Below, in pieces: positions 1 to 10,321 of a stretch of DNA of 64,000 nucleotides. Below the pieces are notes generated by a model that had not been told where the DNA came from, ran no database searches, and saw nothing but the letters and a program-made list of their open reading frames with translations. Source of the DNA: Chlorokybus atmophyticus (Eukaryota > Streptophyta > Chlorokybophyceae > Chlorokybales > Chlorokybaceae); the NCBI GenBank assembly GCA_009103225.1, contig RHPI01001116.1:295459-359458 (forward strand), in the 5' to 3' direction. Position 1 is the stretch's first letter. Every line of letters starts with the position of its first letter. The position numbers were made by a program, and so were the translations under genes.

Positions 1-302
1 CACCCACCCACACACAAAAAGTTTCAACAAGAGACACAACCGCGTGCATCATGTTGAGACACTGTTACTGAACGCTCGAGTCAGCAAGCAGCAGCGCCGC
101 ATGTGTATACTGTTATACAGGCGGCAAATACCGTTCGACTGTCCAGAACTACCCATATGTCCAGATCTGCTATGACATCCAGGCACCTCCTCCCAATGTT
201 TTACCCCACTACTGGCAGCGCACAGTGCTGACTGAAGCGCAATGTACAATAAATAAGTTACAATGTTCTATGCTAAAACTACAGACAGGGCCACCACCTG
301 CG
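1..302. other. Intergenic, no gene seen
   Basis: I see no exon here. It lies downstream of the stop codon of the minus-strand kinase-like gene at 303 and probably holds its 3' UTR. Confidence 0.5.
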
Positions 303-1760
303 TCATGTATTGTTAACAATGACAAAGTTGGCCCGGCTGCGTGGCGCATCGCGGGCAAAATGGACCCTCTGCGCCGGAAAATATATCCCTTCATAGGCCT
401 TCACAGTGTCATCTGGGCTGAGACCCTCCTGAGCCCGCACTACGGCTCTACTCAAAGCCGTGCCGAAACTGCACTCAACCCACACAAGATAGTCATAGTG
501 TTCAACAAAGCTCTGTTGTAAGAGGAAAATGCCCTCAAGGAGAATGATGTCGATGTCCGATGCTTCGTATGTGGCCTCCCTGTAGTCTAATGCGGTCTCG
601 TCCGCGTGGTTGTATGTGACACGCACGCTTCGGTCTCGCCTCAAAGGTGTTATGAGTTGAGAGAAGAGCTCGTTGAAGCGGAAGGCGTGATGGTAGAAGT
701 GCTCACCGGGGGTGATTGTGGGGGTAATGTTGGTGTTGATGTTGGGGTTGGTAGTGTTGTTGGGGTCGAGGTTGAACCCGGCAAGCTTCGGGTTAGAGTG
801 TCTGATGTGGGGGAGATTAAGCCACCCGTCGAGGCCGACCACGGCTACGCGAAGGGCTCGTGATGAAAGGTCTTGCTGCAGGAGAGACGATATGAAGCCC
901 TTGCCTGCAAGAAGTTTTTTCAACACACAGGCGCTGAAGTGAGCCTGTTGTGTGCTCAAGCGTCTCAGGCACACGTGGGTAGTGCATGTGGTTGCCATGC
1001 GCGCTAACGTAAAGCCTGTCAATGTAGTGATAAACGTGGATGCAACATGTTCAGTGCTGGCAGAAATGTCACATCAGATTCCTGCAAACACCCACACCCA
1101 GGCGTTCATGCGCCGTGCCTGCTAGCACGTGTGCGCACACACACACGCACACACATGCGCGTGCTGGGTTGCCTATGAGGTTGCAATCACAATGATTGTG
1201 TGCAACACTACCCAACCGCGTGCATGTGCCAATTCATGGGACACGGACAGTTCTGCGTGTACGCGTATATACGCAGGTAATTGCGGGCACGCACGCTCAC
1301 GCGCTCATGCATGCACACACACACGCATGAAACGTATGTGCATGCATGCATGCGGACAGCAGCAAGAGGATTCAAAGATGGCTGCCCTGTCTGCTGCTTG
1401 CGCCCAATCGTGCCAACAGCTCATGCAGGAACTGCACAGTGTTTGAACAGTTGGCAGTTGACGCACACTCACACATACTGATGCAGCAAGTCAAGGCATG
1501 TGTGTGACCAACCCGACTGAGTAGTGTAACATCTCAACACCAGCCATGTCCCATTGGGTTGAACCATACACCGCACCTGCGCCGTCAATGCCGCTGATGG
1601 CGACCACTAGGCTGCCGCCCGTGAGGTGCTCCACGGAGTCGCTGGGTGCTTGTTGGCGGCGGCGGAGGTGGAGCTGCACCAGCTGCTCTGTCAGGGCCTG
1701 CACCTGGGCGTCCAGCGCCTCTGTCACCCTGTTCCCATCACTGGACGCATCGCCAGCCAT
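303..1760 (-). CDS. Uridine kinase-like P-loop protein
   Basis: Two exons on the minus strand, 1760-1577 and 904-303, joined in phase 1 (GT-AG) to give 261 residues. The intron falls inside the P-loop: exon 1 ends in GIDGA and exon 2 restores G-K-G-F (residues 58-65). Further family-like blocks are VAVVGLDGWLNLPHIR, HFYHHAFRFNELF, DIILLEGIFL and AYEGIYFPAQRVHFARD. They resemble a branch of the uridine kinase/phosphoribulokinase superfamily, common in bacteria, whose P-loop ends GKG rather than GKS/T. An Asn/Thr-rich insert follows the GLDGWLN block. Substrate and cell location cannot be read from sequence; a phosphotransfer role is inferred. The first 50 residues form a Gln-rich helix, not an obvious targeting peptide. 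Confidence 0.75.
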
Positions 1761-2409
1761 GCCCCTGCCGTCGCCGCCGCCGCCGCCAGGCCAGGCTTAA
1801 CCGCCCAAGTGCAGAGGCTGCTGTGCCGTTGCATGACCAAACCTGTCGGCCACAAACCACTGCTTCAAACTCTCAAGCTTTTTGACAGCAATGACACTCT
1901 TGGTAGTACTTAGTCAATCGCGTGCGCAGTGCAGCCTGCCTGTCCTCGTCAATCAGCAGCCTTCAGGAACAAATACCTCTGTATGGCCATCCTTCCGACG
2001 CATTCCCAGCCAGCTGCTGCTGTAGAATGAAGTAAGGCATGAAACCAAGCAGACAGAGGCTGGCGCCAAAAACAAATTGAATGTGTAGCGCCCACTGGCA
2101 GAGCTGTTTAAGTGCAGCCAGAAGCCTTGTGCAGAAGCTAGCGGTCCATTGCACGACACAATTGCGTCTTCAAACTGCTGAACACTGAGCACGCAAGGAA
2201 GCCTTACGGTCTGCTGCCACAGCTTTCTGGATGTATCCAAGAAACTTTGCATGGCAGCTGGCAGCAAGGCCAGCACAACACACGCAAGTTTGATGAGCAC
2301 ACAATGGTGTGTTACTGCCGGCTGTCCGTGCATATGTACATGGTCTATGTACAGGTATGTACACAATGTGGTACATGGAGTGACAAGTTCTAGTATATTG
2401 GTCATGTCC
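1761..2409. other. Spacer between two minus-strand genes
   Basis: Holds the 3' end of the DUF4864-like gene and the 5' flank of the kinase-like gene. A minus-strand open stretch at 1953-2180 shows no family resemblance and no convincing splice context, so I do not call it. Confidence 0.4.
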
Positions 2410-4439
2410 CTACTTCTCAATGGCATGGTCGTTAACCAAACTCTCAGTGAGCCACACGCCATCCTTGCGGCCGCCAACCTGCAAAGGGTTGAGAGTCAGG
2501 GTACTCATGCTTCTCAAAAGGTACGCACTGCATCTGCTGCTTCAACACAACTGACCTCCTGCTTGACGATGAATGTAAAGCAGGTCTGCTCTCCACCTCC
2601 TCCGTCAACATGCACTCTACACGCATAGCGCTCATCGCTGATTTGCAACACGCTGAGCATGGAGTAACTCTGCGTATTGCAGACAACACATTTAAAGTGA
2701 TTGCAAGGAGCTTCTTGGAGCGCATATTGGACTCACACACAATTACGCTTGGGAGTCTGTAAGTTCATACATTTGCTAGCGTGTGCCTGTGCCTGTGCCT
2801 GTGTGCGTGTGCCTGTGTGCGTATGTGCCTGTGCCTGTGCCTGTGCATGCGGGTATGGCTGGGCGCTCGACTTCAATGATGTATACATGGACAGTGTGCG
2901 GCATGTTCTCATGTTTGTGTTATTGCTTGTATGTTACCTGCAGCTTTAGCAGCGCTCGGTACCCTGCCATGCATAGTAGGTCAGATCACAGTGCAGTTGG
3001 ACATGCAAAATCTTCGTTGAGAAACAAGCTTGTGTTTCAATTAACGTGTGCGAACAGTCCCACGCTTGCCTGACTGGAAAAACTTCATCTTGAAGTTGTC
3101 AAACTTGCCCAAGTCCGCAAGATAGCCAAAGTACCTCGACGGCGCAAAGCACGAGTACGCTGCAAAGTTGAACAGCACCTGCACATGTTTTACCATCAGC
3201 AATGTCTGCCCATAACACCGCCGTGGCATGTGGTGCTAGCTAGACAGCATCAACCATAACCTGCAGGCCGAAGTCAATGGGCTGAAGGTCTGTGCCTGTG
3301 CTCCCCGGCACCCAACTGCTGTCAAGTTTGTCGCTGCCGGCACACGAGCCATGCTCGATGCCTTTGCGCTGCGCACTTCGTTTCAGAGCTTCCAGTTGCA
3401 GCTCCACAACTTCCTAGTTACAACCGGCTGTGATCACACAGAACCCAGCATGCACAGACTTTACACACGACGATACAGCACACACTCGTGCGTCATGACA
3501 GACATGTGCACGCACACGCACGCTGCAAAGTCATCAACAAGCCACTCAGTAACAAGCCCTTCAACGCATAATGGATCGACAATCGCAAGCTTCTGCTGCT
3601 TTTCAACAGTTCAAGCAGTTGTCAAATTACTGATTGACAGTTGAAGCAAACAGGCATGCAAGCTCACCTGAGGGCCCAATCCAAGTCTGGGTTCCCAGGG
3701 AGAAGGTGTGCGGACACTCGATGCATCAAAGAAGCTGCTGGACATGCAAAGGGAACGCACTGCACACATCCAATTGTGGTGAGATAAGCGCCGAATGAGC
3801 ACAATCTGAGTACACGATCAGTGACGCAACACAGTAGCTTGCTGGGCATGATGCAGCGCAGCTTGGCTCACAGAGAGTCGAATGAACCAGTTTGTTATCT
3901 GACTGTTGAGGTATGAGGTCAAATGCGAACACTTCACTGCTAGTTAAGAGCATTCATACTGTTTGAGGCTTGTGTGTGCAACTTGCTGCATGCATGGAAG
4001 CAAATTCCAGAAGGCTTGCATGCCCAACTTGCCAAGGAAGATTCATACATATCACTACGCCTCCTGTTGCTTGAGCGATAAGCCCCACGAGCAATTATGC
4101 TTGACATGTGTACCAACATGCATGCCTACTCAACTGTCTGAAGCCACGCCTGTTGGCCATGCAGCAGGGGCGAATAAGCTCACGGGCAGTTGCGTTGCAA
4201 AGCCAGCAGATGCGCTGAATTCCACAATATCAGCTCGAATTGCGCATTAAACAAAGCACATTGACCCAACAGAATCACCGTGGTGAGGATCCATGCTACA
4301 GGCTACTACCTGGTGGTCGTTGCGCCAATTGCTGCTGTGCTCTCCTGCTCGAGCGCTGCCGCAGTGGCTGAACCTGCTGTTGGGGTGCTCCCAGCGACAT
4401 TCCAAGCTGAGCACAGTAGCCCACTGTTGCAATCGCCAT
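2410..4439 (-). CDS. DUF4864-like protein, probably plastid
   Basis: Six exons: 4439-4310, 3759-3668, 3413-3261, 3178-3056, 2669-2556, 2478-2410. All phases close to give 226 residues. The core begins EVVELQLEALKRSAQ, continues with VLFNFAAYSCFAPSRYF and SMLSVLQISDERY, and ends CFTFIVKQEVGGRKDGVWL. This order (a helix predicting an enzyme-associated fold, a FNFAS-like block, a V..FTFxVxxQ strand and a W(L/M)T end) is what I know of DUF4864 proteins of plants and bacteria. The first ~70 residues are Gln/Arg/Ser-rich and acid-poor, fitting a plastid transit peptide. The donor of intron 4 (ACT|GTTCGC at 3055) is weak but is the only one that keeps phase. It shares a 391-bp divergent promoter region with the cytosolic-type peroxiredoxin. 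Function of the family is unknown to me. Confidence 0.7.
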
Positions 4440-4830
4440 GCCCGCCATAGCCGACCAGACCAACCAGGCCGGCCTTCCCGCCTGCCTGGCCTGGCCTGGT
4501 CCTTAACACGCAGTTAAGCTTACATCCTTAACTGCTGTACTGTCGACTGAACGCACGGAAAGCTTGATTTCAATAATAATTTTGATACATCTTAGGATAT
4601 CAAAAACGTAACTGTGATTAGCGTCGATATCATCGCATTGGCTGTGTACGGTTCTGGAATTTTGCCACCCTGTTCACCTTTCTATAGCTAACAGTAGTGT
4701 ACGGTGTAGAGTACCCAGCGTGGCGGTGTCATCGTCGTCGGCGGCGGCGTTGTGGTGAGTGAGGCGGGTTGGAGTAGGGGCAGCGGTTGCACGGCGAGCG
4801 GTTTGAGTTGGAGCTATCTAAGGCGTCACA
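4440..4830. promoter_or_regulatory. Divergent promoter region (DUF4864 / Prx1)
   Basis: 391 bp between the start codons of a minus-strand and a plus-strand gene, so both 5' ends must be here. CCTGG-type pentamers (4478-4500) lie near the minus gene. No TATA box stands out. Confidence 0.45.
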
Positions 4831-6186
4831 ATGGCGGTATGAGCTGGGGGTTGTATAAATGATCTGCTTGGCTGTTTTGTCGCTTTGCTGCTTGCTTGTG
4901 CATGCACGCCAGGCCGAGCATAGTCAGGCTGGGTTTTGGCTGTTTGCAGCAATGTACGTACATAGGGTGGTATAAAACGCTAGTCCGTGCGTAGCGTTGA
5001 CTGTGATGGCTTGGTGTTTCGTTTAGGGTGGTGCGCCTTTGGTGGGCAGTGCGGCTCCGGACTTTGATGCGGAGGCCGTGCACGGTATGGACTTTATGAA
5101 GGTGAAGCTCAGCCAGTACAAGGGCAAGTACGTGGTGCTCTTCTTCTACCCGTTGGACTTCACCTTCGTGTGCCCCACGGAGATTATCGCCTTCTCCGAC
5201 CGCGCTGAGGAGTTCAAGGGCCTCAACACGGAGATCCTGGGCGTGTCTGTGGACTCACAGGTGAGAAAAACCCTCATTGACCTTTCAATTAGGTTATGCT
5301 GATTCTAGCAGGTACAGCTGTTTCTTGATACTGATTGGTCTGATGTGCATGCATGGGTTGACTATTGTGTGCGCCGCGTAAGTAATGTATGGCCGTTCCC
5401 AAATGTGAGATAAGGCATTGGTTGAGTGAATGCTTGACAAGAGCTACATGCCGATGACATGTCTAGTGCGATTCAGTGTGTGGGGTAGTATTGGGTTGCG
5501 CATGCACAATGCATTGTTTGCCTGCATCTTACTTCTCAACTTGATCACTCGTTTGCAGTTTTCACATCTCGCATGGGTGCAAACCACTCGCAAGAACGGT
5601 GGCGTTGGCGACTTGGCCTACCCTCTTGTGTCTGATCTGAAGAAGGAGATCAGCTCTGCTTACGGCGTCCTGTCACCAGACGTAAGTTGCTTGCATGGCT
5701 ACACTCATTCGCCACGTGTGTACCAGCATTACATACAGGTTGTAGTAACATTGCCTTGTACCAGCGGCAAGTCTAGAACACTGAAACAGCTGCTTTCGCT
5801 GTGGCAATTCATTTCATTTCACATGCCATGGCTAATGTTTGCATTTCGCTTAACAGGGTGTTGCGCTTCGAGGGCTGTTCATCATTGACAAGGACGGCAT
5901 CATCCAACACTCCACCATTAACAACCTGGCGTTCGGTCGCAGCGTGGATGAAACACTGCGAACACTGCAGGTAATGCACCTGAGTGTATATCAAGGGATC
6001 GCTGCATGTCATTGCCGCTGTGCGCTTACATTACAACTTTGACCTGACTCTTGTCTTGACAATCTGCAGGCCATCCAGCACGTGCAGGCCAACCCGGACG
6101 TTGTCTGCCCAGCCAACTGGAAGCCTGGGGAGAAGACGATGAAGCCCACCCCCAAGGACAGCAAAGACTACTTCAGCTCAGTTTGA
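4831..6186 (+). CDS. 2-Cys peroxiredoxin, cytosolic type
   Basis: Five exons: 4831-4836, 5027-5260, 5559-5681, 5857-5970, 6070-6186; 197 residues, the usual length of a typical 2-Cys Prx. It reduces H2O2 and organic peroxides using thioredoxin. The peroxidatic Cys51 is in FTFVCPTEI and the resolving Cys172 in DVVCPANW, followed by the C-terminal arm ending DYFSSV. There is no targeting sequence: the first exon codes only Met-Ala and the mature domain begins [13 protein letters not shown], so cytosol is inferred. All introns are phase 0 GT-AG. The last three sit at the same positions as in the neighbouring plastid-type gene, so the two are tandem duplicates. The start choice rests on the 6-nt exon ATGGCG followed by GTATGA; an upstream coding exon is not excluded. 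Confidence 0.93.
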
Positions 6187-6856
6187 TTGTGCATTGATAC
6201 TGCCGTAGAATGCACGCGTCTAGTTTTGCCACATGCTTCAGTATTTGCAAGCTGTGTTCAACATGTGTTTGTTTGCGCTCGACACATCCTTGTTAACCTG
6301 GAAGGCTGCCATACCAATTTTCTCGGTTTACATCGTTGACAAGTGCACGTCTGCAATAAGTGCGCACTGTGGCTGCAAAATGCACCGCATGCAGTTGCAT
6401 GTGCACGAGCGCTTCTGCATTGTAGATCAAAAAGCACAGCAACCTGCAGTGTCAAAGCTTATTGCCAAGCATACCAATCAGGACTGAGGCTCGGCTTACA
6501 ATTTTTGTCTGCGGCAACGTCCTTGACGTTGCCTATGTCAAACACTGCTTTGGCTATAAAGCCGTGTCCGCGGTTCAGGGTTAGCTAGGGAAAGGGTCGT
6601 AAAACCAAGCTGCGGTCTGCGTTAACCAGAAGAGATGCTGCTAGCGTACGTGGACCGCTGCTGAACCAATCAGCTGACAACGATCGCGGGAACATTCCAG
6701 GCATCGCGGTCAAGACTTGTCCGTTCAGTCGACCCGTTTAACCGCGCATGCAAACCGAGATCAGTGTCCACCATGTGTGGATAAGCACGGCATCCGCCTT
6801 AGTGGCGGCGGCGGTGTCGTAGACAGTGTTAGAGTGTCAGCGTAAGGCACACAGCC
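6187..6856. other. Spacer between tandem peroxiredoxin genes
   Basis: 670 bp holding the 3' UTR of the first peroxiredoxin and the promoter of the second. No additional exon is visible. Confidence 0.4.
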
Positions 6857-9063
6857 ATGGCGGCGGTGGTGCGCGCTCCCGTGGCTGCGGCTGTCGCTGC
6901 GGCTCTTCCTCTTAGGGCCGCGGTGGCTCGGGCAGCGGCTGCGCCCGCCCCCGCCCGGGCTCTCAGGGCCGCCGCCTCACCGGCCCTGTCTGGCCTGAAG
7001 CTCAAGGCTGCTGCCGCCTCCTTCTCCGCACGCTCCCGCTCATCCGCTATCTCAGCCAACCGCCGCTTTGTTACACAGGTGCTGACCAAGGCGGTTTTTA
7101 TGTCTAACACGTAGCTTAGCTCGCAATGAGCAGCACAACGACTCAACTTTTCTCAGCTGTCTGGTTGGTTATAAGAGCGTACTCGCGTAGCATGGCGTCA
7201 TGCAAGTGGTCTGCGCTTAACACGTCTTGGTAAACACCTTGAGTGTAGGTTGTTTGTTGGCAGTCGGGTGCAGTCTTCGGGTGACATCTTGAAGCTGATT
7301 GCGTGCATGGCGTGCATGTGCAGCTGCAGCTGACATGCTGGAGTTGCCTTGGAAGAGTTCTAGCAACAGCACACAGCCCTGTTGCTAGCACATAAGCAGC
7401 AAACTTGTGCGCCGTAGTGTGCATTGCTCATGCACGCTGTTGGCAGCTTGTATGCAGGGCCTTGTGAACAACGACGTGACTTCTCGTGCATTGCCAAGTT
7501 AGCAACATTCAACGTGCTATTTGGTATAGCTCGTTGGTCTTTTCTTGGCTGCACACGCAGCCTGTCGTCAGCACATGCTACTACTACCGCCGGCATGCAG
7601 CTCAGTTCTCGCATGGAGTAACTGTGCATGGTGTACTTTACATTGCGAGGAAAGAACTGCAGTTCTCGCATGGAGTAACTGTGCATGGTGTACTTTACAT
7701 TGCGAGGAAAGAACTGCACAACTGAATATGTGCAGCACATTCCACTATGTTGATGGTTGTCTGGTCTTGTGTGCATGGTGGCGGTTTGCCCCCAGACGCT
7801 ACTTCTTGTGATCATCTGTACTGCATGTCTTTTCCGGAGTGTACGGGTGAGCACAAACACATGCAGCCTCTCAGAGTTTCCTCCCCTGTGCACTGTGTCA
7901 AACATTGTTCCTTCAACCCATGGTTGTGCATGGAAACATTGTTGATCGACACATGTGTCATGCAGTGCTCTGCCTCTCCTCTTGTTGGCAACGCCGCACC
8001 TGACTTCGAGGCCGAGGCCGTGTATGACTTGGAGTTCACCAAGATCAAGCTGGGTGACTTCAAGGGCAAGAAGTACGTCGTGCTATTCTTCTACCCCCTC
8101 GACTTCACATTCGTCTGCCCAACGGAGATCACGGCTTTCTCCGATCGCTACAAGGAGTTCTCTGACATCAACGCTGAGATCCTGGGTATCTCTGTTGACT
8201 CTCAGGTACACAAGATAATGCAATTTTTGGCTGTAGGTAGCTTGACTGGGATTGTGCTTTGATTTGTGCTCATGTTACAGGTTATATGTGCTTGATGCAT
8301 GCATTGATGCATATTATGTGGTCGCTTCACTGGGATTGTGCTGTTGTGTGTGCTCATGTGGTTTGTTGGGTTGGCAGTTCTCGCATCTAGCGTGGATCCA
8401 GACTGATCGCAAGGATGGTGGCGTCGGCGACTTGGCCTACCCTCTTGTGTCGGATCTGAAGAAGGATATTAGCCGAGCATACAATGTGCTCACGGAAGAC
8501 GTAAGCAGTGGCTTGGTTATGGATGGTATCACCATTCTTTGTCGTTGTTGCGGGATGGCAGCTGCAGTCAGCCTTGATGCGAGTGTTTGGCTTGCATGGA
8601 GGCACTGCGGAAGTGTAATGTTGGAGGGTGAGTAAGTGTGCGATGCTTGGTGCAGGGCATTGCGCTGCGCGGTCTCTTCATCATTGACAAGGAGGGCATT
8701 ATCCAGCACGCCACCATCAACAACCTCGCTTTCGGCCGCAGCGTTGATGAGACCCTCCGCACACTGCAGGTACGATTGCCATCATCATCATCATCAGCAG
8801 CAGCGCACACCAGATGCGAATACCTCATTTGTAGTATGCTGCATTGGTTGTATAGAACTGCAGCTGTACCCAAACAGTATCGCTGTGTTCACGCATTGTT
8901 TATTGCATGTACTGCTGCCAAACTGACCAGTGCATGCGTGTGCCAGGCTATCCAACACGTGCAGGCCAACCCAGACGAGGTCTGCCCAGCAGGCTGGAAG
9001 CCGGGTGACAAGACCATGAAGCCCACCCCCGCCGACAGCAAGGAGTTCTTTGCTGCCATCTAA
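6857..9063 (+). CDS. 2-Cys peroxiredoxin, plastid type
   Basis: Five exons: 6857-7078, 7966-8205, 8378-8500, 8656-8769, 8947-9063; 271 residues. Exon 1 (74 codons) is an Ala/Arg/Ser-rich, acid-free transit peptide. The mature enzyme begins near [11 protein letters not shown]. Peroxidatic Cys125 lies in FTFVCPTEI and resolving Cys246 in DEVCPAGW. As the plastid 2-Cys Prx (BAS1 type) it would detoxify photosynthetic peroxide using thioredoxins or NTRC. Introns 2-4 match those of the upstream copy exactly in place and phase. Intron 1 is 887 bp and carries a perfect 57-bp tandem duplication. TGTAA at 9141 is a likely poly(A) signal. Confidence 0.95.
7603..7716. repeat. 57-bp perfect tandem duplication in an intron
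   Basis: Two identical 57-bp units, 7603-7659 and 7660-7716, start with CAGTTCTCGCATGGAGTAAC and end AGGAAAGAACTG. They are inside intron 1 of the plastid-type peroxiredoxin. Perfect identity points to a recent event or an assembly duplication. Confidence 0.95.
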
Positions 9064-10321
9064 GCGCTAGGGTATATAGGCGTTTGAGACTGGACATATG
9101 GTAATCTGCATTTATGCGTGATAAGCTGTCACTCATTGGGTGTAACATCACGTATGGATGCCGGGTGTGGTGCTTGTCGTAATGGACAAATAGATGTACG
9201 CTGGTGCGATTCTTGAACGCCGCTGTAGTGTCAGCTGCAGTTGTTTGCAAACGGATATCAAGAACAATGCGCAGCATCTGCAGTACTGCTGTGCAGCATA
9301 CCTAGGGGTGGCAGTATGTCTGCACGCGGGCGTGGTTTACAAATGGGGTATGCTGCTGTGCCGGCATGCATGTTGTGCTCACAACAAGTCACATTCACAC
9401 TCACAGCTCATGACAAACAGTCTGAACGCCCTCAGGGATTGCATCCCTCAAGTTGCACATCCTCCACCCACTTGAATACCCTTGTAACTGTACAGTCAAG
9501 TGTATACCGCTCTACAGGCAACCTGAATACGAAAGGCAAAGCACTCCGCATCTAAGCACGAAAGGAAGCAGTGTGGGCACAGCAGCAGAGGAGATGGTGG
9601 TGGAGGAGAGGGAGAGCAGGGACAAGGGAGTCTTCGTCCTAACTGATTGACATGCGCGCCTTAGCCAACGACCACTAACAACAGCCGTGTGGGCAGGTAA
9701 ACGACTGACTGTATGAGCGTGCATGCATGACTAACGGGGGTGGTTAGTAGGTAGGTAGGTGAAACAATGAACTAGTTGATAACTAGCCCGGTGGTTGTGT
9801 TGTTGGTGCATGTAGATGGTGTGCTGCTTGTTGGTTGCATGTGAACACGGCGTGTGTGACCTTGCATGCACGAATTCTCCATGGCTTCTTTTATACGCAT
9901 AGTTATTGCAATCAGCTCTATAACTTTGCTTGCATTAGGTGATTGCTGGTGGTCATGGATGCCGTGATTATGTCAGCGCCGTGGCAATACTGTCGGGCCT
10001 CGTGTAAACAACGTAAACCCAGGTTGACGTTCTGCTGTTTGTGTTACGTTTGGTGGCACGATCAGCATGCTGGTGGGTACAGACAGCAGGCTATGACACA
10101 CTTGTCACCTCAAACGAAGAAAAAGAAAGGAAGGTTGCTACAGCAACCTCTAAACCAAAGGTCCCTACATCAGCTATTACCAACACATCTGATACACAAT
10201 ATCTACAGCTACGTAAAGAGTGTAAACATGTACAAGGCAGTATTATTGTCCTTGACTTGCAGTAATTCTGCCATTGCTGGTTGCGTTTATGGAGGTTGAC
10301 TTGACAATGTTGAGAGCCAAC
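9064..10321. other. Convergent intergenic region with a dispersed repeat
   Basis: 1.26 kb between two convergent genes. The 9585-9865 part resembles segments near 29.4 and 62.8 kb: a G-rich GGAGGAG tract, CCAACGACCACT, GTGTGGGCAGGT, GCATGCATGACTAACGG and TAGCCCGGTGGT in that order. No coding exon seen. Confidence 0.5.
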
